From NCBI GenBank assembly GCA_033220425.1, contig CM065648.1, forward strand, positions 620,001-684,000: a stretch of 64,000 bases of DNA, read 5' to 3'. How positions within the stretch are numbered: the stretch's first letter is position 1; every line of letters begins with the position of its first letter. This DNA comes from Lepraria neglecta. Lineage: Eukaryota; Ascomycota; Lecanoromycetes; Lecanorales; Stereocaulaceae. The notes under the pieces are model-generated. The model saw nothing but the letters and a program-made list of their open reading frames with translations. It did not search any database and was not told the origin of the DNA. Position numbers and translations under genes: made by a program. Positions 23,720 through 33,933 of the stretch are shown here, one piece after another.

Positions 23720-24284
23720 TTATAGCTGGCGGGTACGCATTAATCCCACTGTCCCTCTGTCATGGTCGTTTTTGATGGATCGACTATTTCAAAGGTATTG
23801 CAGAACGGTCGAGCATGTCCAATTTCTCCTCCAAACTGAGCGCTCGGGCACTCTGTTGACGACAAATCGCTACTTCAGCGAGAATTTGGACAAATGCTGC
23901 TCTTAGCGTAGCTTAGAACAAGGCGATGGCTTTTCCTTCGGCACGGGTAACGCCTCGCAGAAAACTCACGTTGGCAACATGGAACACACCGTGAGAGACA
24001 TCCACGACATCCTGAAATCGTACTACAGGGTTGCTCGAAAGCGATTTGTAGAAAATATCTGCATGCAAGGAAAAGATTACCATCTGATCACGGAACCTGA
24101 TACCCCTCTTCGTGTCCTCTCATCGCAGTTTGTCATAGATCTATCGGTCGAGCAGCTGGAGGCAGTAGCTGGAGAAGATACCACATCGATTCGACAACGC
24201 AAAGCTATCGAAAGGGAGATCGAAAACTTGACGGAGAAAAGGAGGATTCTGATAACGCGAAAACTGCTTCGTCGTGGTACATGA
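23720..24284 (+). pseudogene. Dynamin GTPase-effector-domain relic
   Basis: The frame 23979-24284 is open for 101 codons and reads DIHDILKSYYRVARKRFVEN, then PLRVLSSQFVIDLSVEQLEA and REIENLTEKRRIL. This matches the C-terminal GED end of fungal dynamin-like GTPases. Just upstream, in another frame (about 23810-23900), FLLQTERSGTLLTTNRYFSE resembles the segment that normally precedes it. Between the two are TAG codons and a frame change. No GTPase domain is present, so this is a 3' fragment of a dynamin-family gene. Confidence 0.7.
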
Positions 24285-24937
24285 AGACCTTGGGAACCTG
24301 TCACCTCAGATAGAGTCAAGACCACACATGCTTCTTCTGCGAGCAACGAAAGTAGCCAACGATCACGAAACCTTGTGTGCGCGAGCGGATCTGGCCCATT
24401 TTGCATCCACGCTGAGCGCGGTCTTTTCCTTCGAACTCCCGCAACAACCTCTATACGTTTCTCAATTCGCTTCTGAGCAGCTACCGTTGTCGTCCGTCTC
24501 TTGCCAACAATCCTCGCGAATTTCCCATTCCTCCTCTTCATCCAATGCTGACGCTCTTTGGTCCTGAGGCTGCTGGGGAAAGTGGTGGGTTGACAATGAT
24601 AGAGTGAGGGGAATCCCGAGTCTTTCTAGAGTCATTAGAGGCGCCCACGGCGATTGGGACCTGCGTACTGACCAGGAGGCCTTCTCCAACCTAGGCACAC
24701 CTTCGCTACCCTCGTTCAATCCTGCACTGTCATGCGCTAGGAGGAATCCCGAATGCCAGTAGGGTTTGTTGCCGTCATAGATTCGTCGGCTGTCCCTGCG
24801 TCTTTATCCTCACACTCATCTCCTTTGTTACCCTCCTCTTTTCCTCTCGTCGGTTGCTGTTGCGTGAATCTTCAAGCTGAGACTTCTGCAACGGATTGGG
24901 GGCACAGCGCCCTTCCCAATCCACGGCGAGAGATGAG
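24285..24937. other. No supported gene
   Basis: Frames at 24274-24567 (+) and 24462-24719 (-) overlap and show no features. The stretch ends at the start of the right copy of the duplication. Confidence 0.4.
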
Positions 24938-25811
24938 AACGTCGTCTCGAGGCCACGTTACTAGAAAGACAGCCATTACTGCATCTTTGCCGGCACATCT
25001 AGGCAGACACGCAAATACCGCTGTCGATCGAGCCAAGATCCACAATCCTTTGCTTCCATTTGCTGGCTCTGACTCACTACCGCTGTTTGGCTTTATGCTC
25101 AGCCCCTCGATGTCAGGCTATCCGATCACGGCTGAGGCGTGATCCCAGTCGATGTAGCCAGGCAATCAAGTAGAAAGCCCGTACGGACGAGGTCCGAGGC
25201 GAATGAGAGGACCTGCCTATATACCTGGCCCACTATGTAGACCAAAGTCCAGGGAAACGATGAAGTCAGAAGTACAATGGATCGCAATCGCCGCGGGACT
25301 CTCTTGGACTGGGTCGGTGGCGCTGGAGCTGCGCCTGTGAAGCGATCGTCGAGCGAGAGATAATAGGAGCTGACTGCAGAGGGAATAAGGCAAAAGGGTT
25401 ACGAATAGTACCTTAGCCCGGCAAATGTTGGACACCATGGGTCGGGCCATGATAAGCCGCGTGATTGTGCCGCCTGGCCAGGTGGGATGTGAGCAATGGT
25501 GAATCTAGGCAGCAGTCGTTGCGGTCCCTAGGCAGCAGCAATTCGAAGAGTCTCAGGAGCAGGCGGCCGCCAACAACGGCAATTGAAGCCGGGCTCAAGG
25601 CAACCGCTTCAGGTTCTGCATGCTGCGCCCCTGCACTGCCCCTGCACTGCCCCCTGGGAGCTCACCTCGGCTCAGGCACGGCTCAGGGCCGCTCACCCCC
25701 CGGCTCACCTTAAAGCAGCCGCTGCTCGCCCCCGAGGCTAGAAGCGGAAGGGGGAAAAATGTTTCGTGATCATGTCTAGAAGGGTAGGCATGCATACTCC
25801 TGGCTCTACAT
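24938..25811 (+). repeat. Direct duplication, right copy
   Basis: It is collinear with 15379-16413 and in the same orientation, about 9.5 kb away. It is shorter in the middle and carries about two instead of five TGCCCCTGCAC units. The C/T-rich end TTAAAGCAGCCGCTGCTC and GTGATCATGTCTAGA are nearly identical in both copies. The sequences downstream of the two copies are unrelated. Confidence 0.8.
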
Positions 25812-25843
25812 ACAGCCGTTGCTAAGACCAGAAAAGAAACGGA

Positions 25844-26398
25844 ATGGCGCAAGAATCCTACACATCAAGGAGGCTTTCTTCTGGACGGCGGCATACATCA
25901 TACTGCTGGCTTACGACTTCTGCTCGGGGAGGATACGATTTCTCGTGTATCGGCAGATACATACCAGAATCAGAAACATCTTCCTCCTATAGATACAGTC
26001 GATACTACGATGAAGACCAAGTCTAGTACTACTAGCACTTTCTCGATATCAACGGGCATGTCCTTTGCAGGTAGTGAGTGGGCTATTGCCTGTGAAGGCG
26101 GCAGTGTCAGTATTTCTCGGTCTACTATCACTACAGTGTTCGACGGCAAGGAAGAGAAATAGATGTCGAAGATGAGAGGACTGGAGTGCCTCGCGAGGTG
26201 AGAAAGTGGAGAGAAGCGTTGGCGGCAGGAGAGCGCAATGAAAAGCAGGTTCCCGAAGAGGCTTTGGCGGATCTGGAGCTGGTGAGTGCATTACTTGTTT
26301 TACGGCTGAGTGAGGAGCTGACGTTTGCATAGCTTGAAAAAATGTTGAGGAGCGGAGAAGCTAATGGACAGCCGATGGATTCTAAATTGCAAACCTGA
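25844..26398 (+). pseudogene. Hypothetical protein, probable broken spliced gene
   Basis: The last part is gene-like: a frame with REIDVEDERTGVPREVRKWR and NEKQVPEEALADLE, then a good intron at 26282-26332 (GTGAGT, GCTGAC branch, GCATAG), then EKMLRSGEANGQPMDSKL and a stop at 26398. Upstream, a serine-rich stretch (TSSSYRYSRYYDEDQ, then SSTTSTFSISTGMSFAGS) changes frame near 26016 and again near 26155 with no obvious introns. It may be a decayed gene or have introns I missed. No family recognised. Confidence 0.4.
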
Positions 26399-26454
26399 CT
26401 GACAGTATGCTAACAGCCCATCTAAATGTACATCAAGCTTCACACACTCCCTCA

Positions 26455-26845
26455 CTATGCCTTTCCATCCGGCATCGCCTCCATGCTTCCCCCAGACTCT
26501 CCGGCCTGCTCGTTCTTGCTCTCGTACACTCTTGGCAACTTCTGTCTCAACGCTGGTAGGTCTTTGCAGAGCGGACAGTCCTTCCTATTGACCCCTCATC
26601 GAGAACATCGAAGCACGGGAACCGCTACATGCGTACTTCTCCTGGCTCTCGATGGTGATACCATCGCGTATGATCTTGATTTGGTGTTTCTCGTCGATCG
26701 GGGTGAGGAGTCTGGGCATGAAAGGTTGGAGAGGTTTCAGGCAGGCTTCGGGGTGGGCGTTTAAGTAGAAATGACAGTGGTTTATTGGTTTGAAGAGGTA
26801 TTTGCATTTGCAGGTTTGGTAGTGATAGTAGCTTTGTAGGCACAT
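26455..26845 (-). CDS. Small Cys protein, MC-CxC-CPxC family (member 1)
   Basis: The protein starts MCLQSYYHYQTCKCKY, with Met-Cys and then CxC at residues 12-14, and carries CPLC at about residue 73. The frame ends early at 26585 unless an intron is removed. A 52-nt intron at 26585-26636 (GTACGC to CAATAG) joins the frames in phase to give ESQEKKDCPLCKDLPALRQK. The product is 112 residues with a stop at 26455. The layout equals that of 28687-29214, 33934-34296 and 34699-35133 although sequence identity is low. The paired cysteines suggest metal binding, but that is inference. No signal peptide or transmembrane segment is visible. A 112-codon plus-strand frame covering the same bases has no such support. 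Confidence 0.6.
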
Positions 26846-27019
26846 GGTGGTGGACAGATGCTAAAGAAGTTGAGCCTGGAGAATGTCAAGGTCCTGTTGG
26901 GTTTGTTGTTCTCGCTGATATTGGGTGTCTAGAAGCTTACCTGGGTATGGTGTTTGGTAATCAAGAAGGCGAGGTAGTTAAGGGCATGGTCGGATGAGCG
27001 AACACTTTATACCTGTGAT

Positions 27020-27187
27020 ATGACTCACGAGCATCAGGTGTTATGCTCGGGCATATTTCGATACGAAAACTTCTGCTACTTCGGAGACATTCTGGGGTGT
27101 GAGTCGGACTGTGTCGACTGTGGTACACCGGACGAAACAGCGCTCATTAAGCTATTTGAAAGAACGAAAAGCATTTACCTGCATTGA
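27020..27187 (+). CDS. Cys-rich small ORF
   Basis: This is a 55-codon frame from an ATG reading MTHEHQVLCSGI, followed by a dense cysteine stretch NFCYFGDILGCESDCVDCG. It has five cysteines, a C-x-x-C pair and charged ends. An in-frame Cys-Asp precedes the ATG, and a TAG lies about 60 bp upstream. It could be the last exon of a larger gene. It has a cysteine pattern like its neighbours but no clear homology, and it is on the opposite strand. Confidence 0.3.
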   Translation: MTHEHQVLCSGIFRYENFCYFGDILGCESDCVDCGTPDETALIKLFERTKSIYLH

Positions 27188-27313
27188 ATTATGAATTGAA
27201 ACGAAAATGGGAAAATGATAATGGCCCAATGGTTGACTGGACTAGAATGGGCTGATCGAAAAGCTACCGAGATTGCTTAGACCTTGAACTTCACAAAGCC
27301 AAACTTGATATCC

Positions 27314-28157
27314 CTACGATTTGTCCCCAGTGGTGCCACCATTCTTGAGCAGTGATTGCTCATGGAGCTCGTTCGACAGCACGTCCATAGCCTCGTCCAC
27401 CGTATCGGCTCGATTGACAGTCCTTTGCAATTCCCTCAATGCGGTATACTGCTCCCTTGCCTTCTTGATATCCGTCTCCCTTAGGTCCTCCTCCTCGTCG
27501 ATCCTTGGAATGGTATTGTCCCATGTGCGGATCTTTTCCTTGTTCTTCAGACCCCATCCCAGCGCCAAGTTTATTCGCGACCCCACGATATCGTGCCAGC
27601 TCTCATGTCTGGCAGCCACTTCGATCATCTGCTGCTCCTTGCCAGCTGCCGTCCAGGGAGATCTTCTTTGGATGAGATCATCCGCATCTCCTACGCTTTG
27701 AGCATGCCGTGCCATCTCATCGAAGTACTCGTTCATGTCGATTCTGCCGCTTCTATCAGCATCGCCTGGATGGCTTTGCCGATGTTCCTCGGCTGCAGCA
27801 GCTACAAGTTCGGGATGGTCGTCACAGAGTGGGCAGCGACCAAGTTTTGGGTCTTGTGGGCCGTGCGCACTGTCACTGGGAACTGTTGAGTTGAGATTGA
27901 AATCCTCACAAGTACGGTACTGATCGCTCCAGTCGGGTAGTTTCTTGTAGCTGTGGATGAACGTTTCGTCTTCCGCGGTATCCACATGTTGCAGGGTGCC
28001 ACACTCGCTTCCATACGTGATGAACCTCGGCTTGAAGGTTTTGAGGAGGCTAAGATTTTCTGTCTTGTTTTCCTTGAGGAAATTACGGGCAGTAGTCTGG
28101 TGGGTTCGATACACTGATTCATCCGCACGGACGGTATTCGAAATTGTGGAGGCACAT
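27314..28157 (-). pseudogene. MC-CxC-CPxC family member 2, one N-terminal frameshift
   Basis: The start ATG at 28157 reads MCLHNFEYRPCG and then meets TGA. A second frame begins within a few bases, ADESVYRTHQTTARNF, and stays open for 266 codons to 27314. It contains RCPLCDDHPELVAAAAEEHR, the CPxC motif, and then a long charged tail that includes EKIRTWDNTIPRIDEEEDLR. A single-base change near 28122 separates the family-type N-terminus from the body, and no intron fits. It may be a recent frameshift, an assembly error, or translation may begin elsewhere. The tail is much longer than in members 1, 6 and 7. No family outside this cluster recognised. Confidence 0.5.
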
Positions 28158-28686
28158 GATATTGGATTCGATAGAGGTGATGTGTATGAGACAAAGGATT
28201 CTTGGCTTGAGATGTTGTTTGAATAGTAGTAGGTCTATGAGTGAGATGGAGAGGAAGGATAGTAAGAAACTGTGTCTCCAGAATCTCTGGGAGCACAAGG
28301 GTCGGTGCTTATGGCAAATGTCATAAGGTCATCTGAACAAAAAGCCGAAACCTTCGCCTGTGCGACTCGATTGGGGCATTAGCCACAGACGCAAAGACAT
28401 CATGAGACCCAGATAGAGCACATGGACCAGTGATAAGATTCATTTTGAACATGGGATACTAAAGACGACCGAAACAGGAGGACTAGATGGGAAATTGAAT
28501 TTTGACTATCAAGGAAGGCACTACTCTAGCTAGAGAAACAAGTTAGGCATTTACCCTCTGATATCAATGGCCAATACTGGCAAGGAGAAAAAGTGGTAAC
28601 GAGCGTCCTAGGTGATGAGTTTGATCGAGCCGCCCAAATGACAAGTCATCTGCATTGATGGTAGTCGATATATCAATACTTTTATT
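28158..28686. other. Intergenic, no feature seen
   Basis: No frame with recognisable protein features on either strand. It separates two family members that share orientation. Confidence 0.4.
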
Positions 28687-29214
28687 CTAGCGTGCGTATT
28701 TGCGCAACGTCCTCGGCTTCCAATTTGGCTCATCAGGCTTGTTCGGCTGGGTAATCTTCTTCAAAATCTTCTCACCCTTCCCCAACAGGCTTTGCTCCCA
28801 TTCTCCTTGCTTCTTCTTCGCCATTTCCCTTGTTGCCTTGATTCTCCTCCTAGCCGCCTCCTGCTTCGTCCATTCACGCTCCTCCATCAGCAACCAATCG
28901 TGCCAGGGGCACTTGTTTCTGATAATCCCCTTAGAGAATACCTCGCCCTGACATCTCGGCCAGAGCAGGTCTCGATAGCTGTGTTGGGTGACGACTCGGT
29001 GCAGATAGCCGTCCTGGCAAACTTGGAAATTGTCCTCGCTGGACAGATTCGGCATTTGCGTCTCGTATTTTCGTCCTATGACCACGGTGCGGATCCAAGG
29101 TCCTGGCCTCGGCCCACCTTGAGCTTTGATGATTTCGGGGCAGTATTGCGGCTCGTGTTCGAATAATTCGCAGCCACATGACTTGTAGCGAATGAGATTT
29201 AGACGTCGGCACAT
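28687..29214 (-). CDS. MC-CxC-CPxC family member 3
   Basis: This is an intact single-exon frame of 175 codons with an ATG start. The N-terminus MCRRLNLIRYKSCGCELFEH has Met-Cys and then CGC at residues 13-15, followed by PQYCPEI. The C-terminal pair is altered to CPWH near residue 103. The tail is strongly basic: EEREWTKQEAARRRIKATRE followed by MAKKKQGEWEQ, likely helical. It has no signal peptide or membrane segment. By position, strand and N-terminal motif it belongs to the tandem family. If CPxC is a metal site, this member has His in place of the second Cys, which would still be compatible. Confidence 0.65.
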   Translation of the reverse strand: MCRRLNLIRYKSCGCELFEHEPQYCPEIIKAQGGPRPGPWIRTVVIGRKYETQMPNLSSEDNFQVCQDGYLHRVVTQHSYRDLLWPRCQGEVFSKGIIRNKCPWHDWLLMEEREWTKQEAARRRIKATREMAKKKQGEWEQSLLGKGEKILKKITQPNKPDEPNWKPRTLRKYAR

Positions 29215-30059
29215 TGTGATGCTTTTGATTTTGAAGTGAGGAGTTCCTCAGCTTTCAGACAACTACTCAGGGGAAATAACGATGATCTCCGCCAGGTTTG
29301 TCTTTGGTAAATTTATTTAAGCCAAGGGAGCTATATTGTTCATATATTGTTGGAAATCCTTCAAATGTTATGAACAATGGGCTTTCACAACAAAGGTCGG
29401 GCTCCAAATATGAACAAAAGAGAATCAAAGGGATAAGCGTCGACATTGTCTTCTGAATGAGGTGATACACTCCCAATTAAAGACCCGCAATTCCATTGTG
29501 GCAATGTGGCATGGTAACACCAACTTCATGCTTTTTGAGCTATTCTTGGCACTGATGCCTGGAGAATGAGGTTATCGGAGAACAATCAGCGTGATGCTTA
29601 TGTAATTGTCTCACCGAAATACTGCGGGATTAAGCGACTGTTTTTGCTTATTGCTCTTTCTCTTCCTTGTTCAATTCTTTTGCCATCATCATCCAAATAC
29701 CTGGTTATGTTCGAAACTCTTCGAACACCGAAGGTTGCACCGAATGGGGAAATATGACCAACCAAACAGGTGGTCTAGTTCTTCGACCTGCAGGTTCTAG
29801 CTGAAATATCCAGATCTCATGACAATATCCGACATTGTGCTACTCGCTAATTGCAAGCTTGTTAGTGTTGATAAGGCAAGCTTTAGGCAATTTGGCGGTG
29901 TCACTCCTCAATATCTTGCTTTTCCTTGACGAAACCTGGAAATTTTTTGACCACTGACGCCTTTCACAGAGTTTAACAACATCATAGGGTCTTCAGTGGA
30001 GGCGATAATACGCAAGGGGTCCGATGAGTGGATTGTAACGGCCGTAAGGCGTGGCGTCT
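29215..30059. other. Intergenic, no feature seen
   Basis: Short frames of 62-69 codons on both strands lack support. It presumably holds the promoter of member 3 (minus) and of the plus-strand gene at 30060. Confidence 0.4.
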
Positions 30060-30806
30060 ATGCGTTGTGCCTTCAAAGACTCGGTCATTTACTTCCCCTT
30101 TCGCAACAACGTCGCTCATAACACACCTTTCCTTGGCCATTGCTTTTCTATTTTTCCATTCCTTCCGTATGGAGACCTTCATTTATAACACGCCTCCGGC
30201 TATGGATCCTGGCAATGCTACACAAATATTCAACTTCTGCGTCTCCTGCTTCTTTTAACTCCTTCCCTCTTTGCCCACTGCAGCTTGTCCATCTCCACAA
30301 ACATCACACTCAAATACAACACCTCCCAAATCAACCGTCTTGACCAACGCCATGGCAAAGAAATCCATTACAAAGCAAAGCCTGGTCTCGAATCCAGCAT
30401 TCTCTTTAAGCTATGCGTATACTACATCTATCTCACCGATGACACCGACAACATCGACGAAGACCATAAAAAATTCGCTTCCGCCTTCATAAAGAACCTC
30501 GCGGGTATGTTCAGAGCCAACGGCCAAGTCACGGCAACCTATCAATATCTGCATGATGTAAAGCACCCATCGTGGTTAAGAGCCAAAGACTTGAAGATCG
30601 AGAGACCAAAGCAGCGTAAAGTTTTGCTCCTAGACAGAAATATCCGTGGAGATGCTAATTCAATTATTGTAGTAAGGTCCATCCTAAGGGATGAGATTCA
30701 GCTACCGGAGGAACAATGGAATCGACCGGTCATCCAGCCTGTGGCACCAACGGCTCAGTTGAGGTCGCCGGTCGAGAAGCCGGCCGGGCAGCAGAGATGG
30801 CGATGA
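30060..30806 (+). CDS. Hypothetical two-exon protein
   Basis: The large exon from 30284 is open for 174 codons, but its track-like start is only a TTG. A 117-nt intron at 30167-30283 (GTATGG start, TTTAACTCC branch region, CACTGCAG end) joins it in phase to an upstream exon. That exon starts at an ATG at 30060, reads MRCAFKDSVIYFPFRNNV and lies directly after an in-frame TAA. The predicted protein is 209 residues. Visible segments are QINRLDQRHGKEIHYKAK, VYYIYLTDDTDNIDEDHKKF and a basic PKQRKVLLLDRNIRGD. It has no Met-Cys start or CPxC, so it is not part of the Cys family, and it lies on the opposite strand. I do not recognise its family. The exon 1 choice is tentative. Confidence 0.45.
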
Positions 30807-31038
30807 AAGAGATTGTATCTTTTGGTCAAAAGCATGCACTATGAATCAGATTAGACCAAAACATGAAACAAGGGGGAAAGAGTTTTTGATGAATGCGAAT
30901 ATTTCCTCTTAAAGTATACAGAAAAGATCACAGATCAGATTTGACCCAGATTGCATCCTCTACCTCTACAAAAAGCTTGGCTACGTCCGGGCGACCTGTC
31001 GTCAGCATCTTGTTCTTCCTCAAGTACCTGAATTCTGG

Positions 31039-31560
31039 CTATAGGACTGCATATTCTGCACGTATGGGCTCAAAGCGCCACAATTCTAAGTAGATGCATT
31101 CGTTTTTCGCAGTGAAAAGAGCATTATGGAAACAAGACTCGTCCGCAGATGCTGCGTGGATAAGGTTGTTTGCCTCTCCCATCATATCATGTATTCTAGT
31201 CCTGGCACCCATTGGTCCAAATCCTTCAGGTGGCCACTTCACACCCACCACTTTCGGGGAGACGGATTCTAATACGGTGGCTAAGTCAGAGACTTTTTTT
31301 CCCTGTCCTTTGTTCGCCTTCTGCTCACCGAACGTCTTCTTCAGCTTGTTTTGTACAACCCTACCAATTCAGACTGGGCACATGATTCCTGACTGCTCAG
31401 GAGGCTGAAGTTTAAGATTGGAACAAGCAAGACCTTTATGCATTATTTCATCATACACATTAACAATTTCATAATTAGCATGTTGCACAAGTAATGTAAG
31501 CATCTGCTGTTGCGAGGGAGCAAGCATTCCATTATGCAAGAATACACTTGTAGGTCCACC
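31039..31560 (-). pseudogene. MC-CxC-CPxC family relic (member 4), C-terminal half with in-frame TGA
   Basis: From right to left the frame reads YEIVNVYDEIMHKGLACSNL, then GIMCPV followed by TGA where the family's second Cys would be (TGC or TGT to TGA). It resumes in frame with IGRVVQNKLKKTFGEQKANK, and an IRAEYAVL end leads to a stop at 31039. KGLAC corresponds to the VPKGxxC words of members 7 and 8. The N-terminal Met-Cys and CxC half is not recognisable upstream. A single nonsense codon in the CPxC motif makes it non-functional unless read through. Confidence 0.5.
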
Positions 31561-31656
31561 ACGAAGAATCTGATTCTACAGACAACGCCCCATTCCGAGT
31601 CATCAAAGTATCACGAAAGTTCCACCACGTCCGCCCCTTTGTCTCTCAATCGTTCG

Positions 31657-32378
31657 TTACTCGGCGGCTAATATCCTCTCCTTCACCAATGACTCTAGTC
31701 TCCGTCGCATTTCTGGGTCATCACACACGAGGCAATGTGCTTCCGGTATATCAGACCTTAGTGTGCTCACTCCTGAAGCTATACACACCGGCACAAGTGG
31801 ATATGTAAATAGATGATTGGGCGGTCCAACGCCAGGGCTAGCAAGCCTAGAAAGGCCACAACAGGTGCCCCAGCGCTAGAAGACTCCCAGGCCTAGGCGG
31901 CATAGACCTGGAGTGTAGATAGGCTATATATAGGCTATGTATAAGGTGCGGGTGGGCGGGAAAGAACTTCTCTGGCTCTGAAAGAGATGAACTCGACTGA
32001 AGAGCCAACTGCTGGTGGGATGCTCATATAAATAGTACTCTCAGGAACCACGGATCTCTCGCTATGACCCATGGTCATGGCGCATGGCTGAAACAGCGTC
32101 TGATCATGAGACACACTAACCCACAGTCCCACTGTAGCGATGAGTCCTGGGTCGTTCGAACAATTAAGGTGCTCCGGTACGATGTTATCGTCAACACTCT
32201 TGGTAACGAAACGAACACCATCAACTTCGTAGTCAAACGCACAATCAATGCCCTGAAAGTCCTCGATAATGAATTTGGGTTTGAAATTGATATCCTTGGC
32301 GGGATGTTTGCAAGCAAAGATATGCATTACGTGCTTGCATCCGCAATTACGGTGCGGGATTCAGAAGACTCAGCACAT
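31657..32378 (-). pseudogene. MC-CxC-CPxC family member 5, split by a repeat insertion
   Basis: The 5' half begins ATG TGC TGA GTC TTC TGA at 32378, with stops at codons 3 and 6. It then reads NCGCKHVMHIFACKHPAKD, DYEVDGVRFVTKSVDDN and VPEHLNCSNDPG, ending at about 32144. The 390-bp repeat follows. On its far side the frame continues with PEAHCLVCDDPEMRRRLESL and VKERILAAE to a stop at 31657. CLVC is the CPxC position and the following charged helix matches other members. Removing 31757-32144 brings the halves together at the expected spacing of about 12 residues between the Cys of HLNC and CLVC. An ORF of 130 codons running from the 5' half into the repeat is an artefact of the insertion. 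Confidence 0.65.
31757..32144 (+). mobile_element. 390-bp dispersed repeat, low-RIP copy
   Basis: This is the inverted counterpart of 10503-10892. It carries CACACTAA-type and TTAGTGTG-type words near its two ends, possible short inverted termini, although homology to the other copy extends about 27 bp past one of them. The interior has a TATATGAG/CTCATATA box and a TATATATAGGCTATGTATA stretch. It has no coding capacity. Size and lack of coding suggest a MITE or a solo LTR, and the class is not settled. A three-base AGG occurs at both flanks and may be a target-site duplication. Confidence 0.7.
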
Positions 32379-32649
32379 TATGGCAAAATACTAAGAGAGC
32401 AGCAAGGAATTGAAAGATGGGCTTGAGAGAAATCAGGCCTGGAATTATCTCAACATATAAGTGAGATCTCCTTGCAAACTCATATGCAACTGCAAGGGTC
32501 TTAAGGCAAACAACCTCGACGAAAATACACGAGAAGGTGGAAGTATCCCGTTAAACCGCCGGTTTGGAGTCATATTGGAGCAATCATGGCTACCATCTAC
32601 TCACCAAGAATTTGATAAAGCTGCCGATAAACTGGTATTGTCCCGTCCT

Positions 32650-33110
32650 CTATTGGTTTTGAGTGACGCTGACCACGCCCGTATCTTCCGAACTACTACT
32701 CGAAGCAGCAGAAGCCTGTTCTGCATCCAGAGCCGTCATTTCAGTAATCTCGCTGTCTTCCTTGGCCTCCTCTTTGGCAGCCTGCTTGGCCAACTCCGCA
32801 TCAATTATCTTCCTCCCCTCAGGATCTTCACAAAACGGACAAGTTGCGCCGACTGGGGAGGGTATAAGAACTTCCGCGATATTAGAGTACTACAGTACCT
32901 TCGGAGCTTTCCTCATATCAACGTCAGGACTAACCATATCGATATTGGGAAGGCGGATATCCAGACCCTGGCGTTCTGGGGTAAGCAATTTTGCGAAATA
33001 ACTCTTCTCATGCACTACAGGATAGTTTTGGACATAACGAAGGCAGTATTCAACATATCCCCGTGAATACACTTGCAACGCTCGAATCCGTAGGCGGTTC
33101 TCCCACACAT
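32650..33110 (-). pseudogene. MC-CxC-CPxC family member 6, frameshift and stop
   Basis: The start ATG at 33110 reads MCGRTAYGFERCKCIHG, an excellent family N-terminus with Met-Cys and CKC at residues 12-14. A one-base frame change near 33063 leads to VEYCLRYVQNYPVVHEKSYF, then LDIRLPNIDMVSPDVDM and RKAPKVL. A TAG falls at the position corresponding to the Cys of the family's VPKGxxC. The same frame then continues with PVGATCPFCEDPEGRKIIDA, the CPxC motif, and an acidic-serine tail ending TQNQ at 32650. Two lesions make it a pseudogene. Confidence 0.6.
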
Positions 33111-33466
33111 TGTGGCCAGGTGCTGGACACTTGATCAAGAAGAAAGCGTGGAGAACGTGCAAGCAAAGGTACTGATAGATGTGTCAAATGCTTTGGCAAA
33201 GATGTGTTGTAATTTTGGTCATTAACACATAACCCCAAAGCTGGATTGTGGTTTATACAACCTCATTGTTGTGGACACGTGCCGTAATAAGAGACTCGTA
33301 CAAGGGAGGTGGCCGATGCCAAATACTAACATGCAAATGCAAAATTGGAGTAACACTATCTTTCCGATCTAAGTTTGCTTAGGGGTATGGCAAAAGAAAT
33401 TGTTACAGTCATCTGATTGTTCATCAGGAGTGGAGAACTTGGTGGCCGAATCAATGAATTCTTGAG

Positions 33467-33760
33467 TCACTTACTTCTTGAACGTCGGATATGGCCCTTG
33501 TATCTCTCATCCACGACATGCCATCTATATTGCACTTCAATTTCATTTTCCAACATATCTACTCTGAATGGTCCGCCAGCTATACGAAGGTCATCATCGC
33601 ACGACGACGACGACACACTAAACCTGTTCGAGGTTTTGAAAACTCCTCTGTCGAACGTCTCGCACTCAAATGGGCAAGACCATAATGGTTTGTGGCATTT
33701 CTAGTGGCTTGGCGTCAGTTATATTCGTGAAAGGCTTTGTTTACGGATTTCCGTTTTAGG
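33467..33760 (-). CDS. Possible spliced Cys protein
   Basis: An exon at 33467-33700 reads KCHKPLWSCPFECETFDR and continues to VQYRWHVVDERYKGHIRRSR and a stop. It is preceded by a convincing 44-nt intron at 33701-33744 (GTAAAC, TAACTGAC branch, CACTAG). The upstream exon reads VHLTPNVLKRKS but I see no start codon, only a TGA. The C-x-H and C-x3-C pattern suits a small zinc-type protein. It lacks the Met-Cys start, so membership in the tandem family is unproven. Confidence 0.3.
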
Positions 33761-33933
33761 ACGTTAGGCGTCAGGTGGACATTTCTTCAACCCTAATAAA
33801 GTAATTACTAGTAAGCATTCACCCTTTCAAACCTTGGCCTGCCAAAACACCATTATGTGGCTTTATCGCCAAATTCGACAATGATGCGATCTACGGGTCA
33901 GGTAACGTTCTCAGAACATTCAACACTGTGATC

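Noticed and set aside
26426-26764. 112-codon plus-strand frame
   Set aside because: It is antisense to member 1 of the Cys family, whose motifs and phase-fitting intron are better evidence.
31935-32327. 130-codon minus-strand ORF taken as a gene
   Set aside because: Its C-terminal third is the repeat insertion. The real gene continues beyond the repeat, and the family start lies upstream with stops.
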